NCBI RefSeq assembly: GCF_000812025.2
Contig: NZ_JWJE02000001.1
Location: 62,001-126,000, forward strand
DNA from: Bacillus thermotolerans
GTDB lineage: Bacteria; Bacillota; Bacilli; Bacillales; Domibacillaceae
Direction of reading: 5' to 3'
Length of the DNA: 64,000 bases
Shown here: one piece after another, positions 14,471-23,459 of the stretch
How the letters are laid out: each line of letters opens with the position of its first letter
Position numbering within the stretch: the stretch's first letter is position 1
The notes under the pieces: model-generated
What the model saw: the letters and a program-made list of their open reading frames with translations, nothing else
Databases searched by the model: none
What the model was told of the DNA's origin: nothing
Program-made: the position numbers and the translations under genes

Positions 14471-15955
14471 TTGAGTGAGGCACTGAGGAGAAGGAGAGTG
14501 ACGAAGAGGCCGCTTGTGCTCGCTGCTGTTATTCTCGCCATGTTTATGGGGGCTATTGAGGCAACGATCGTTTCAACGGCGATGCCGGCGATTGTCGCTG
14601 ATTTAGGAGGGTTTTCTCTTTACAGCTGGGTGTTTTCCGCCTATTTGCTGATGAATGCGGCCACTGTGCTCATTTACGGAAAGCTTGCTGATATATTCGG
14701 CAGAAAGCCAATTATGGTTATTGGAGTATCTATTTTCTCAATAGGCTCCCTACTGTGCGGATTAGCCGGGTCGATGGAACAGCTGATTGTATACCGGTTT
14801 ATTCAGGGAGTTGGAGCAGGTGCAGTTATGCCAGTCGCCACAACTATTGTTGGTGATATTTATACAAAGGAAGAGCGGGCAAAGGTACAAGGCTATTTAT
14901 CTAGCGTATGGGGAATCTCGGCTGTTACAGGGCCTGCACTTGGCGGCTTGTTTGTTGAATTTATCAGCTGGCGGTTTGTTTTCTGGATTAACTTGCCGCT
15001 GGGTTTGTTGACTATTATTGTACTTATTCTGTTTTTGCATGAAGAGGTAGAAAAGAAAAAGCCCGAGATTGATTATGCTGGCACCATCGTCTTTTTACTT
15101 TCTATTTCCTCTTTTATGTTTCTGTTAGTGGAGGGCGGCTTAAGCTTTCCTTGGTTATCGATTCAAAGCGGCTTGTTATTTGGTGCAGCAGCCATTGCTT
15201 TTGCTGTTTTCGTCTGGATCGAAAAGCGGACAGCCTCTCCTATGATGCCGTTCGACCTTTGGCGGGTCCGGCCGATTTTAATTGCTAATATTGTGTCGTT
15301 TACCACAGGGATTATGCTGATTGGTATTTCCAGCTTCCTGCCGACCTATGTGCAAGGAGTGATGGGAGAAAGTGCGACGGTTGCAGGCTTTACGCTAACA
15401 GCCATGTCTATTGGCTGGCCGATTGCTTCTACTGCTTCTGGAAATCTGCTTCTTACCATTGGCTATCGAAATACTACTGTGCTAGGCGGGGCTGCTTTAA
15501 TTATCGGCGGCTTGTTGTTTGCCTTAATGGAGCCTGAAAGCGGACCATGGTGGGCGGCGGTTTCTTCATTCTTTTTAGGGGTTGGAATGGGCCTCACGTC
15601 TACAGCTTTTATTGTTTCCATTCAGAATACAGTAGAATGGAAGCAGCGAGGGGCGGCAACAGCTGCGAACATGTTTATGAGAAATCTAGGAAATACAGTA
15701 GGAGCCGCTTTATTAGGCGGAGTGCTGAACAGCCGGCTAAATGCCTTTTTACAGAACCAGTCAGATGATGAGCAAACCCTTTCGATTGATTCGGTTAATG
15801 AATTGCTTGGCGGTAATAGTGAAGCGTATTCTGATAGTGCTTTTAGGCTTTTGAAGGAGGGGCTTGATTATTCGCTCCACAGCGTATATGTGGTCGTATT
15901 AATTTTTGCTCTGTTTTCATTTTTCTTTTTGCTGCTTTTGAAGAAAGGTGAATGA
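14471..15955 (+). CDS. MFS drug-type efflux transporter (DHA2 family, 14 helices)
   Basis: Proton-driven multidrug exporter of the cytoplasmic membrane, about 494 residues. AIEATIVSTAMPAI in helix 1 (family motif D1), GKLADIFGRKP (motif A, about residues 78-88) and GVGAGAVMPVATTIV/GPALGGLFVE (motif C) define the EmrB/QacA-like group. The start is taken as TTG at 14471, nine bases after GAGGGG; the ATG at 14462 touches that site and is unlikely. A LysR regulator gene follows 24 bp downstream, but it looks like CcpC rather than a local drug regulator. Substrate unknown. Confidence 0.88.
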   Translation: MSEALRRRRVTKRPLVLAAVILAMFMGAIEATIVSTAMPAIVADLGGFSLYSWVFSAYLLMNAATVLIYGKLADIFGRKPIMVIGVSIFSIGSLLCGLAGSMEQLIVYRFIQGVGAGAVMPVATTIVGDIYTKEERAKVQGYLSSVWGISAVTGPALGGLFVEFISWRFVFWINLPLGLLTIIVLILFLHEEVEKKKPEIDYAGTIVFLLSISSFMFLLVEGGLSFPWLSIQSGLLFGAAAIAFAVFVWIEKRTASPMMPFDLWRVRPILIANIVSFTTGIMLIGISSFLPTYVQGVMGESATVAGFTLTAMSIGWPIASTASGNLLLTIGYRNTTVLGGAALIIGGLLFALMEPESGPWWAAVSSFFLGVGMGLTSTAFIVSIQNTVEWKQRGAATAANMFMRNLGNTVGAALLGGVLNSRLNAFLQNQSDDEQTLSIDSVNELLGGNSEAYSDSAFRLLKEGLDYSLHSVYVVVLIFALFSFFFLLLLKKGE

Positions 15956-15979
15956 CTAATGAGGTAGGAGGAACATGGT

Positions 15980-16849
15980 ATGTCGTTTTCGGAATTCCAG
16001 CTGTTAGCTGTGTTGGCAGAAGAACTGAATATGAGAAAAGCTGCTCAGCGCCTGTTTGTTTCTCAGCCGGCTTTGTCGCAGCGCTTGCAGGCGATTGAAA
16101 AAGACTGGGGCACGAAAATATTTAACCGTTCTCCAAAAGGGTTATCTTTAACGCCTTCTGGAGAAATGATTATTCAGTTTGCCCGAGAGGTAGTGGGAAA
16201 GAAGGAAAGAGTGTTAGAAGAGCTTCAATCTCTTGAGTCAGAAGTTCATGGAACCTTGAAGATTGCTTGTGCTTCCATTGTTGGGCAAAATTGGCTGCCG
16301 CAGGTTTTAAAGAAATTCGTTGAGAAATATCCTCACGCAAAGATTTCACTAATGACCGGCTGGAGCAGTGAGATTACAAAGGCACTGTACGAGGGCGAAG
16401 TGCATGTAGGAATTATTCGCGGAATACCGGAGTGGAAGGGGCGCAAAATCCATCTCTTTGAAGACAGCCTGTATTTAGTGGATAAAGAGATTCGTGCTGT
16501 AGAGGAAATATTGTCGACAAACAAGCCTTTCATCCAATTTAAAAGCGATTCTACGTATTATCAGGAAATTCAAGAATGGTGGCACCGGCAATTTCAGATG
16601 GCACCTGAGCGCTCTATCATTGTGGATCAGATAGAGACCTGCAAGCAGATGGTCTTCAACGGTATTGGCTATGCTATTTTGCCGGCGATTACGCTTAATG
16701 GAGCGGAGGGAGGTGTATTCAAATTGCCGCTGATGGATGAGGATCAGCGTCCGCTCCGCCGGGATACGTGGCTGCTTGGCTATGATTCGGCCTTTGAACT
16801 AAAGCAGGTGCAAGCGTTTGTAGAAGTGGTAGAAGAGTTTAAAAAATAA
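15980..16849 (+). CDS. ccpC: LysR-type regulator CcpC of TCA-branch genes
   Basis: Transcription factor of 289 residues. The N-terminal winged helix-turn-helix is typical (MRKAAQRLFVSQPALSQRLQ), and the inducer domain includes TGWSSEITKALYEGEV, FIQFKSDSTYYQEIQ and IVDQIETCKQM. These segments match B. subtilis CcpC, the citrate-responsive repressor of citZ and citB. GGAGGAAC precedes the ATG. In B. subtilis it lies next to ykuL with flavodoxin genes following; those are absent here and dapH comes next. Confidence 0.92.
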   Translation: MSFSEFQLLAVLAEELNMRKAAQRLFVSQPALSQRLQAIEKDWGTKIFNRSPKGLSLTPSGEMIIQFAREVVGKKERVLEELQSLESEVHGTLKIACASIVGQNWLPQVLKKFVEKYPHAKISLMTGWSSEITKALYEGEVHVGIIRGIPEWKGRKIHLFEDSLYLVDKEIRAVEEILSTNKPFIQFKSDSTYYQEIQEWWHRQFQMAPERSIIVDQIETCKQMVFNGIGYAILPAITLNGAEGGVFKLPLMDEDQRPLRRDTWLLGYDSAFELKQVQAFVEVVEEFKK

Positions 16850-16872
16850 AAAATTGTGCAAAGAATTTATTC

Positions 16873-16901
16873 TTGTGAAATTGATTTTAGTCTGATAAAT
16901 T
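16873..16901 (+). promoter_or_regulatory. Sigma-A promoter of dapH
   Basis: TTGTGA (16873-16878), a 17-bp spacer and TAAATT (16896-16901), about 58 nt before the dapH ribosome site. Confidence 0.7.
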
Positions 16902-16965
16902 AAGAAGAAATGCGGCGATTAATCAATATTCCGCAACCTATAGAATTTGAGGAGGAATACATACG

Positions 16966-17676
16966 ATGAAAATGATGGATGCACATGAGATTATCTCTTT
17001 TATTAGTAACAGTACAAAATCTACGCCAGTGAAGGTATATGTTAAAGGGGACGTAGCAGACCTAGACTTCGGTCCTTCTGCTAAAGCATTTATCGAAGGA
17101 CGTTCAGGAGTTGTATTCGGTGAATGGGCTGAAATTTCCGAAGCGATTCAGCAAAATGAAAGCAAAATTGAGGATTACGTGGTAGAAAACGACCGTCGCA
17201 ATTCTGCCATCCCTCTCCTAGACTTGAAAGGAGTAAAAGCGCGCATTGAGCCGGGAGCAATTATCCGTGATCAAGTTGAAATCGGTGATAATGCTGTCAT
17301 TATGATGGGTGCGTCCATTAATATTGGTTCTGTTATTGGGGAAGGAACAATGATTGACATGAATGCCGTACTTGGCGGACGTGCGACAGTCGGTAAAAAT
17401 TGTCACGTGGGTGCTGGCGCGGTGCTTGCCGGCGTTATTGAGCCCCCTTCCGCACAACCGGTTGTATTAGAAGACGACGTGCTAATCGGAGCAAACGCTG
17501 TTGTACTTGAAGGCGTAAGAATCGGTGAAGGCTCAGTTGTTGCAGCAGGAGCGATTGTTACAAAGGATGTTCCTCCATTCTCTGTCGCAGCAGGAGCGCC
17601 AGCAAAAGTAATTAAGCAAATTGACGATCAAACAAAGTCAAAGACAGAAATTATGCAAGAGTTGCGCAAACTGTAA
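16966..17676 (+). CDS. dapH: 2,3,4,5-tetrahydropyridine-2,6-dicarboxylate N-acetyltransferase
   Basis: Acetylates tetrahydrodipicolinate in the lysine/meso-diaminopimelate pathway; cytoplasmic. The 236-residue protein has the N-terminal DapH domain ([20 protein letters not shown]). A left-handed beta-helix of hexapeptide repeats follows (about residues 90-215: [31 protein letters not shown]), ending in the [17 protein letters not shown] tail. Its own promoter precedes it. dapL follows but a terminator lies between them, unlike a tight operon. High confidence. Confidence 0.96.
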   Translation: MKMMDAHEIISFISNSTKSTPVKVYVKGDVADLDFGPSAKAFIEGRSGVVFGEWAEISEAIQQNESKIEDYVVENDRRNSAIPLLDLKGVKARIEPGAIIRDQVEIGDNAVIMMGASINIGSVIGEGTMIDMNAVLGGRATVGKNCHVGAGAVLAGVIEPPSAQPVVLEDDVLIGANAVVLEGVRIGEGSVVAAGAIVTKDVPPFSVAAGAPAKVIKQIDDQTKSKTEIMQELRKL

Positions 17677-17703
17677 GCAGCCTGCACAACAGGAGATACA
17701 CGA

Positions 17704-17740
17704 AAAAAAGGCATGGGCTGCTTAGTCTATGCCTTTTTTG
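17704..17740 (+). terminator. Terminator between dapH and dapL
   Basis: AAAAAAGGCAT/ATGCCTTTTTT, an 11-bp stem with a 14-nt loop and a T tract. It would uncouple dapL at least partly from dapH. Confidence 0.8.
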
Positions 17741-17774
17741 GTACGAGTTTAATCTATTTATGTAAAGAGAGCGA

Positions 17775-18905
17775 GTGAATGAGATGGCTCATAGCCCATT
17801 TGTTAATATACGTAGAAACCTTCATCAAATACCGGAAATAGGCTTTAAGGAATTTAAGACCCAGCGGTATATCCTTGATTATTTAGCTTCTCTTCCGCAA
17901 GAGCGGCTTAAAATCAAGACATGGAAAACCGGTATTTTTGCCAAGGTAAAGGGGAAAACCGGCAGCCGAACGATCGGTTACCGAACCGATATGGATGGTC
18001 TGCCAATTGAAGAACAGACAGGGCTTGCCTTTGGATCAACTCATGAAGGAATGATGCATGCCTGCGGGCACGATATACATATGAGTATTGCATTAGGAGT
18101 GCTTACCCACTTTGTTCAAAATGAAATCGATAACGACTTATTATTTATTTTCCAGCCCGCTGAAGAAGGCCCAGGGGGCGCAGCGCCAATGATGGCAAGC
18201 GAAGAAATGCAGCAGTGGAGGCCGGATGAAATTTATGCTCTACATATTGCTCCTGAGTATCCGGCAGGGACGATTGCTACGAAAGAGGGACTTTTATTCG
18301 CTAACACTTCAGAGTTATTTATTGATTTGAAAGGCAAAGGCGGACATGCTGCTTTTCCCCACGAAACGAGGGATATGGTTGTTGCTGCTGCCCATTTGAT
18401 TACACAGCTGCAGACAGTGGTTTCAAGAAATACAGACCCGCTTGATAGTGCGGTCGTGACGATCGGCAAGCTGACAGGCGGCACTGTACAGAATATTATT
18501 GCGGAGCACGCTAGACTTGAAGGAACCATTCGTACCTTGTCTGCAGAGGCGATGGCTAAAGCTAAGCATCGGATCGAAAAGCTGATCGAAGGTATTGAGG
18601 TGGGGTTTGAATGCATAGCAGACATCGATTATGGCTGTAATTATTATCAGGTCAATAATGACCCATCCATTGCACGCCGGTTTATCGACTTTATGAATCA
18701 AAAGGAAAACATAGAGCTTGTTGTATGTAAAGAGGCAATGACTGGTGAGGATTTTGGCTACATGCTTAAAGAAATCCCCGGCCTCATGTTCTGGCTCGGA
18801 GTAGGATCGGACTATGGTCTTCATCATGCTAAGCTTAATCCGGATGAACGAGCTATTCAAGTAGGCATTGAAACGATGACAAGCTATTTCCACTCGCTCG
18901 CTTAA
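17775..18905 (+). CDS. dapL: N-acetyldiaminopimelate deacetylase (M20 family)
   Basis: Removes acetate from N-acetyl-LL-diaminopimelate. M20 peptidase-like metalloenzyme of about 376 residues: HACGHDIHM (metal ligands, about residues 94-102), PAEEGPGGA (catalytic glutamate) and the dimerisation domain with [15 protein letters not shown]. It is YkuR-type and next to dapH, as in B. subtilis. The start is ambiguous between the GTG at 17775 and the ATG at 17784; neither has a strong ribosome site. Confidence 0.93.
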   Translation: MNEMAHSPFVNIRRNLHQIPEIGFKEFKTQRYILDYLASLPQERLKIKTWKTGIFAKVKGKTGSRTIGYRTDMDGLPIEEQTGLAFGSTHEGMMHACGHDIHMSIALGVLTHFVQNEIDNDLLFIFQPAEEGPGGAAPMMASEEMQQWRPDEIYALHIAPEYPAGTIATKEGLLFANTSELFIDLKGKGGHAAFPHETRDMVVAAAHLITQLQTVVSRNTDPLDSAVVTIGKLTGGTVQNIIAEHARLEGTIRTLSAEAMAKAKHRIEKLIEGIEVGFECIADIDYGCNYYQVNNDPSIARRFIDFMNQKENIELVVCKEAMTGEDFGYMLKEIPGLMFWLGVGSDYGLHHAKLNPDERAIQVGIETMTSYFHSLA

Positions 18906-19049
18906 AAAGCTTAGGGGTTATCATTTTGTTTGCCATGAAGAAAGTGGTACACTAAATGAAGGAAGATTGTTTAAAAAGGTTGGTTCTGGGCATAACAGTA
19001 AAGGGCCTCTTTACTTCGGAAATAAACATTTAGAATACTTATTTCTTTT

Positions 19050-19064
19050 TTAAAATTATTATAA
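19050..19064 (+). promoter_or_regulatory. PerR-like operator upstream of the peroxiredoxin gene
   Basis: TTAAAATTATTATAA matches the PerR/Fur-family 7-1-7 site TTATAATNATTATAA at 13 of 14 defined positions. It lies just upstream of the -35 box. A further perfect TTATAAT half-site overlaps the -10. Confidence 0.65.
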
Positions 19065-19071
19065 ATAGATG

Positions 19072-19100
19072 TTGACTGATTTATTGGTAAATATTATAAT
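19072..19100 (+). promoter_or_regulatory. Strong sigma-A promoter of ykuU
   Basis: TTGACT, a 17-bp spacer and TATAAT, a near-consensus promoter. Its transcript would begin near 19107. Confidence 0.88.
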
Positions 19101-19113
19101 GAAAATTGTGAGA

Positions 19114-19146
19114 AGAAAGTAAATGAGAAAATCTCCTTTACTTTCT
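19114..19146 (+). promoter_or_regulatory. Stem-loop at the 5' end of the ykuU mRNA
   Basis: AGAAAGTAAA pairs with TTTACTTTCT (10 bp, 13-nt loop) immediately after the predicted transcription start. No T tract follows, so it is not a terminator; a 5' stabiliser or regulatory hairpin is possible. Confidence 0.55.
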
Positions 19147-19182
19147 CAATTATAAAGAAAATGTTTTGGAGGGATTTTAACA

Positions 19183-19725
19183 ATGGCAGAACGCATGGTA
19201 GCTAAGCAAGCCCCACGTTTCGAAATGGACGCAGTATTGCCTAACAAAGAATTCGGAAAAGTAAGTCTTGAAGAAAACATGAAAAACGACAAGTGGACAG
19301 TATTATTCTTCTATCCAATGGACTTCACTTTCGTATGTCCAACAGAAATCACTGCTTTATCTGATCGTTACGATGAGTTTGAAGATCTAGATGCTGAAGT
19401 AATTGGTGTATCTACTGATACTATCCATACTCACTTAGCTTGGATTAACACTGACCGCAAAGACAACGGTCTTGGCGATCTTAAGTATCCGCTAGCTGCT
19501 GATACAAACCACACTGTGGCTCGTGACTACGGTGTATTAATCGAAGAAGAAGGCGTAGCTCTTCGCGGTTTGTTTATCATCAACCCAGAAGGCGAACTTC
19601 AATATCAAGTAGTTAACCACAACAACATTGGCCGTGATGTTGATGAAACACTACGTGTGCTTCAAGCGCTTCAAACTGGCGGTCTTTGCCCTGCTAACTG
19701 GAAGCCAGGTCAAGAGACTCTATAA
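19183..19725 (+). CDS. ykuU: 2-Cys peroxiredoxin (AhpC/Prx1 type)
   Basis: Thiol peroxidase of 180 residues that reduces hydrogen and organic peroxides. The peroxidatic cysteine is C52 in TFVCPTEIT; the resolving cysteine is C169 in GLCPANWKPG. YkuU-type, with ykuV next door as the likely reductant. Codon use is highly regular and GGAGG precedes the ATG, both signs of strong expression. A near-consensus promoter and a PerR-like site suggest peroxide induction. Confidence 0.95.
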   Translation: MAERMVAKQAPRFEMDAVLPNKEFGKVSLEENMKNDKWTVLFFYPMDFTFVCPTEITALSDRYDEFEDLDAEVIGVSTDTIHTHLAWINTDRKDNGLGDLKYPLAADTNHTVARDYGVLIEEEGVALRGLFIINPEGELQYQVVNHNNIGRDVDETLRVLQALQTGGLCPANWKPGQETL

Positions 19726-19753
19726 TATTCCCTAAAGGAATAACCAAGTAATT

Positions 19754-19784
19754 AAAGGCCTAACGAATCAGTTAGGCCTTTTTC
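19754..19784 (+). terminator. Terminator between ykuU and ykuV
   Basis: AAAGGCCTAAC/GTTAGGCCTTT 11-bp stem with a 6-nt loop and a short T-run. It probably attenuates ykuV relative to ykuU. Confidence 0.8.
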
Positions 19785-19808
19785 AAACAAAAGGAGGCTG
19801 CTAGCATC

Positions 19809-20267
19809 ATGAAATTAAGAGAACCAATGCCGGAATTAACAGGTGAAACAGCTTGGCTGAACGGCGAAGTGAAAAAAGAAGAGCTTATCGGTGAAAAGCC
19901 AACACTTATTCACTTCTGGTCTATCAGCTGCCATCTATGTAAGGAAGCAATGCCAAAAGTGAATGAATTTCGCGATCAATACAGCGATAAATTAAACGTA
20001 GTAGCTGTGCATATGCCGCGCTCTGAGGATGATTTAAACCTTGAAGAAATCGAATCAGTAGCGAAGGAGCATGGAATCACTCAACCGATTTTTGTTGACA
20101 GCCAGCATAAATTAACAGAAGCGTTTGAGAACCAATATGTGCCGGCTTACTATGTATTTGATAAAGAAGGAAACCTTCGTCACTTCCAAGCAGGCGGAAG
20201 CGGTATGAAAATGCTTGAAAAGCGTGTAAACCGTGTACTGGACGAAACTGAAAAAGGTGCACAATAA
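19809..20267 (+). CDS. ykuV: Thioredoxin-like thiol-disulfide oxidoreductase YkuV
   Basis: Thioredoxin-fold protein of 152 residues. The active site WSISCHLCKEAMP (C41, C44) is the distinctive CxxC of YkuV, which in B. subtilis is a cytoplasmic thiol reductase related to ResA/TlpA without a membrane anchor. No signal peptide is visible. The cis-proline is in YVPAYYVFD (about residue 115). AAAGGAGG precedes the ATG. It lies downstream of ykuU and may recycle the peroxiredoxin. Confidence 0.93.
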   Translation: MKLREPMPELTGETAWLNGEVKKEELIGEKPTLIHFWSISCHLCKEAMPKVNEFRDQYSDKLNVVAVHMPRSEDDLNLEEIESVAKEHGITQPIFVDSQHKLTEAFENQYVPAYYVFDKEGNLRHFQAGGSGMKMLEKRVNRVLDETEKGAQ

Positions 20268-20270
20268 AGG

Positions 20271-20296
20271 AACCAGCCAGCCGGCTGGTTTTTTAT
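20271..20296 (+). terminator. Terminator of ykuV
   Basis: AACCAGCC/GGCTGGTT 8-bp stem, AGCC loop, then TTTTTATTTT. Confidence 0.85.
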
Positions 20297-20500
20297 TTTG
20301 TCCTCAGCGGATACTAGGCAGCTCTTGTGCCTGATGAAGAGCAGGAGGAAAGCAAAAGCGAAGAATTGGTCTCTATTCTTTCTCTTATTTATGATAAAAT
20401 AGGCGAATAAAGCAATTGGGAATTCTCGGCTTGTGAAGGCCTTGTATCCTTGTTAAATAAAAGGAAGGGGACTTCATGACTTGATGATGGAGGATTTTAT

Positions 20501-21172
20501 ATGAAGAAGGAATTTGTAGTTATTGGGCTGGGGCGCTTTGGCGGTAGCATATGCCGCGCGCTCGCTGAAGAAGGAATGGAAGTTATGGTCATTGATGTAG
20601 ATGAGGATCGAGTCAATGAGTTTGCACCAATCGCTTCTCATGCTGTCGTAGCTGACACGACGGACGAATCCATTTTGAAAAGCTTGGGTATTCGTAATTT
20701 CGACCATGTGATAGTAGCCATTGGTGATGATATCCAATCCAGCATTTTAACAACATTGATGCTAAAGGAAATCGGAGTCAAGGAAGTTACCGCTAAAGCG
20801 CAAAATGATTACCATGAAAAGGTGCTTAGAAAGATTGGAGCAGACAATGTTGTGCACCCGGAGAGAGATATGGGCCGAAGGCTGGCTCATCATATGATTT
20901 CTAATAATGTGCTGGATTATTTAGAGCTTTCAGATGAACACTCCATCATGGAGATTGTCGCGAACCGCCCGTTATCAGGCTATTCATTGCTCGATTTGGA
21001 CATTCGAGCGAAATATGGGATTAATATTGTTGCGATCAAGAGAGGGAGCGATATTATTGTCTCGCCTCAAGCAGATGAGCGGATTTTAGAAGGGGATATT
21101 TTGATTGTTATCGGGGCTGATTCAGACATTGGCCGCTTTGAAAAAAATATGACCAACAATGATCTCTTTTAG
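20501..21172 (+). CDS. ktrC: Ktr potassium-uptake regulatory subunit KtrC
   Basis: Cytoplasmic gating ring subunit for a KtrD-type K+ channel, 223 residues. The RCK_N domain has the nucleotide-binding IGLGRFGGSICRAL (about residues 7-20) and the acidic strand-end VIDVDEDRV. The RCK_C domain (about 135-215) is where c-di-AMP binds in this family. It is YkqB-type and upstream of rnjA, as in B. subtilis. A possible promoter TTGGTC-N18-TATGAT begins at 20366. Confidence 0.93.
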   Translation: MKKEFVVIGLGRFGGSICRALAEEGMEVMVIDVDEDRVNEFAPIASHAVVADTTDESILKSLGIRNFDHVIVAIGDDIQSSILTTLMLKEIGVKEVTAKAQNDYHEKVLRKIGADNVVHPERDMGRRLAHHMISNNVLDYLELSDEHSIMEIVANRPLSGYSLLDLDIRAKYGINIVAIKRGSDIIVSPQADERILEGDILIVIGADSDIGRFEKNMTNNDLF

Positions 21173-21190
21173 GCAGTTGATTGATCGGTT

Positions 21191-21232
21191 ATATAAAAAA
21201 GAGGCGGGAGTACTCCCGCCTCTTTTTTATAT
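21191..21232. terminator. Perfect palindromic terminator between ktrC and rnjA
   Basis: A 20-bp inverted repeat centred on GTAC, with GC-rich core GAGGCGGGAG and A/T tracts at both ends; works for both converging genes. Confidence 0.93.
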
Positions 21233-21234
21233 GC

Positions 21235-22902
21235 TTATACTTCCATAATAATTGGAAGGATCATCGGGCGACGCTTTGTTTTCTCATAAAGGAATGGGGC
21301 GAGAACGTCAGTGATTTCGTTTTTAATCTCCGCCCATTGAGTGGTTTTCTTGCTTAGCGTGCGATGAATATGCTTATTTAACATGCTTTGAGCTTCATTA
21401 ATTAAGTCGCCGGATTCACGCATATACACAAAGCCGCGGGAAATGATGTCAGGTCCAGCTACGACTTTATATGTCTCCATATCAATGCTCACAACGACAA
21501 TGACTAATCCTTCTTCTGAAAGGATGCGCCGGTCCCGAAGAACGATGTTGCCGATATCCCCGATGCCGCTGCCATCTATATAGACAGAGCCGGAAGGGAT
21601 TTTGCCTGCAGGCTGGGCCGTATCCTTGCCGAGAGCAAGGACTTCTCCGTTATCCATGATAAAGCAGTTCTCTTCTGGCACACCGCAATCTACAGCCAAC
21701 TGGACGTGCGTTTTTAACATGCGGTATTCACCATGGATAGGCATGAAGTATTTAGGCTTTATTAAACGAAGCATTAGTTTTTGCTCTTCCTGGCTTCCGT
21801 GTCCCGACGTATGAATATTGTTCAAGGAACCATGAATGACTTCTGCTCCTGCGCGGAACAAAGCATTAATTGTCCGGTTTACACTGATGGTATTTCCAGG
21901 GATAGGCGACGATGAAAAGACGACGGTATCGCCCGGCTGAATTTGAATCTGCCGGTGCGTGCCGTTAGCAATCCGGGAAAGAGCAGCCATCGGTTCACCT
22001 TGGCTTCCTGTACAAAGAATGGTCACCCGGTCAGCTGGAAGCCTATTTAATTGCTGTGTATCAATAAATGTGTCCTTTGGGCAGCAGATGTATCCGAGAT
22101 CCTGGCCAATATTAATGGCTGCTTCCATGCTTCGGCCGAAGACAGCTACCTTTCGGTTGTTTTCCACGGCTGCTTCAACTACCTGCTGCAGGCGGTGAAT
22201 ATTAGAAGCAAATGTGGCGAAAATTACCCGGCCCTCGACTTTTCTAAAAATGTCTTGAATGCTTTCGCCTACCCGCCGCTCAGACATCGTGAAATTTGGC
22301 ACTTCACTGTTTGTGCTGTCAGATAGGAGGCAAAGCACGCCTTCCTTGCCGATTTCAGCCATCTTTGTTAAGTTTGCCGGCTCACCCACTGGTGTGAAAT
22401 CAAACTTAAAGTCACCTGTATGGACGATATTGCCTGGAGGTGTTTTTACAACAATACCGTAAGAATCAGGGATGCTGTGCGTCGTACGGAAAAAGGTAAC
22501 AGATGTTTTGCGAAACTTGATGACGTCATCCTCCTGGATCGGGTGCAGCTTCGCTTGACGGAGCAATCCGTGTTCTTCAAGTTTGTTTTTAATTAATCCA
22601 AGAGCTAATTTTCCTCCATAGATCGGTATATTTACCCGGCGGAGTAAATACGGGATCCCGCCGATATGGTCTTCATGGCCATGCGTGATAAATAGTCCTT
22701 TAATCTTGTCTACATTTCTTTCTAAGTAGGTATAATCAGGAATGACATAATCAATACCGAGAAGCTCATCTTCCGGAAACATAATGCCGGCATCGATTAA
22801 AATGATTTCATCCTGAAATTGTACAGCATAAGTGTTTTTTCCGATTTCGCCCAAACCGCCCAGGGCAAACACCGCCGTTTGATCATTTTTTACGCCTTTC
22901 AT
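21235..22902 (-). CDS. rnjA: Ribonuclease J1
   Basis: Bifunctional 5'-3' exonuclease/endonuclease central to mRNA turnover. The 555-residue protein has the metallo-beta-lactamase motif HGHEDHIGG (about residues 74-82), HTGDFKFD, the beta-CASP domain ([11 protein letters not shown]) and [17 protein letters not shown]. The C-terminal domain ends [12 protein letters not shown], almost identical in style to B. subtilis RNase J1. Its ATG lies three bases beyond the rpoY stop, so the two are translated from one mRNA. The ribosome site is weak (GGAG 12 nt upstream), which suggests translational coupling to rpoY. Confidence 0.98.
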   Translation of the reverse strand: MKGVKNDQTAVFALGGLGEIGKNTYAVQFQDEIILIDAGIMFPEDELLGIDYVIPDYTYLERNVDKIKGLFITHGHEDHIGGIPYLLRRVNIPIYGGKLALGLIKNKLEEHGLLRQAKLHPIQEDDVIKFRKTSVTFFRTTHSIPDSYGIVVKTPPGNIVHTGDFKFDFTPVGEPANLTKMAEIGKEGVLCLLSDSTNSEVPNFTMSERRVGESIQDIFRKVEGRVIFATFASNIHRLQQVVEAAVENNRKVAVFGRSMEAAINIGQDLGYICCPKDTFIDTQQLNRLPADRVTILCTGSQGEPMAALSRIANGTHRQIQIQPGDTVVFSSSPIPGNTISVNRTINALFRAGAEVIHGSLNNIHTSGHGSQEEQKLMLRLIKPKYFMPIHGEYRMLKTHVQLAVDCGVPEENCFIMDNGEVLALGKDTAQPAGKIPSGSVYIDGSGIGDIGNIVLRDRRILSEEGLVIVVVSIDMETYKVVAGPDIISRGFVYMRESGDLINEAQSMLNKHIHRTLSKKTTQWAEIKNEITDVLAPFLYEKTKRRPMILPIIMEV

Positions 22903-22905
22903 AAA

Positions 22906-23115
22906 TTACAGCTTCTCCAGCTGAAATTTAGGGGACTGTTGCTCGTAGGCTAAGTAAGCCCCCTCAAGAGATTGGACGAATTCAATATTGTAAGGGCGGT
23001 TTTTTAAAGATTCGCGCACTTTCCGTTCAGAAGGTGCTTCCATGTAAAGAACATGTGTGTTCTCGCGTACGGGTACTTCTGTTCTTTTTTCTTGATAATA
23101 CACTTTAAAAATCAT
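22906..23115 (-). CDS. rpoY: RNA polymerase epsilon subunit
   Basis: Small subunit of Firmicute RNA polymerase (YkzG family), 69 residues: MIFKVYYQEKRTEVPVREN at the start, then ESLKNRPYNIEFVQSLEGAYLAYEQ. The pairing rpoY-rnjA is conserved in Bacillus. GGAGAGAAC precedes the ATG. A hairpin in its leader (23150-23183) may be regulatory. Confidence 0.95.
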   Translation of the reverse strand: MIFKVYYQEKRTEVPVRENTHVLYMEAPSERKVRESLKNRPYNIEFVQSLEGAYLAYEQQSPKFQLEKL

Positions 23116-23149
23116 TTTCTAGTTCTCTCCTTGTCCGCTTAATATATGA

Positions 23150-23183
23150 AAACTGTCTAGCTGAATCGATCAGAAGACAGTTT
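23150..23183 (-). promoter_or_regulatory. Leader hairpin of the rpoY-rnjA mRNA
   Basis: AAACTGTCT/AGACAGTTT, a 9-bp stem, encloses a second CTGA/TCAG stem. It lies about 35 nt upstream of the rpoY start and has no T tract, so it is a structured leader rather than a terminator. Confidence 0.55.
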
Positions 23184-23300
23184 CTTTCTCTTCAATTACT
23201 GTGCTGTTTTTTATTATATAGAATACCCAGTTTTTTTTCATGTCTTGCACATTTTATAAACAATTGTCAGCTGCTGTCTATACGTCTATACATAAAGACA

Positions 23301-23322
23301 GCCCTCCATAACGGAAGGCCAC
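23301..23322 (-). terminator. Hairpin after the cationic peptide frame
   Basis: On the minus strand GCCTTCC pairs with GGAGGGC (one G-T pair) around a short loop and is followed by TGTCTTTATG. Confidence 0.55.
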
Positions 23323-23334
23323 ACCTAATTAACG

Positions 23335-23406
23335 CTATGCGATTGATTTTCTTCTGAGTATGTCTCTCCACTGTTTGACAAGCTTTTTCTTTAGCTTTTT
23401 AAACAT
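23335..23406 (-). CDS. Candidate 23-residue cationic peptide
   Basis: A frame starting MFKKLKKKLVKQWRD and ending LRRKSIA. About half of the residues are Lys or Arg and the spacing fits an amphipathic helix. AAGGAG lies 9-10 nt before the ATG. A GCCTTCC/GGAGGGC hairpin follows the stop with TGTCTTTAT, so the unit has its own end. A TTGACA is present upstream (23448-23443) but no good -10 pairs with it. I do not recognise the family. It could be a membrane-active or nucleic-acid-binding peptide, or chance. Confidence 0.5.
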   Translation of the reverse strand: MFKKLKKKLVKQWRDILRRKSIA

Positions 23407-23459
23407 AGTGGATCACTCCTTATGGTTATTCTAGCATGTATTTGTCAAAATTTAAAGGG

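Noticed and set aside
18953-19030. 25-codon frame starting MKEDCLKRLV near a TTGTTT-N16-TACACT pair
   Set aside because: No ribosome site, and the ATG would precede the predicted transcription start.
20297-20500. c-di-AMP (ydaO-type) riboswitch upstream of ktrC
   Set aside because: The leader is too short and lacks the conserved stems and a terminator.
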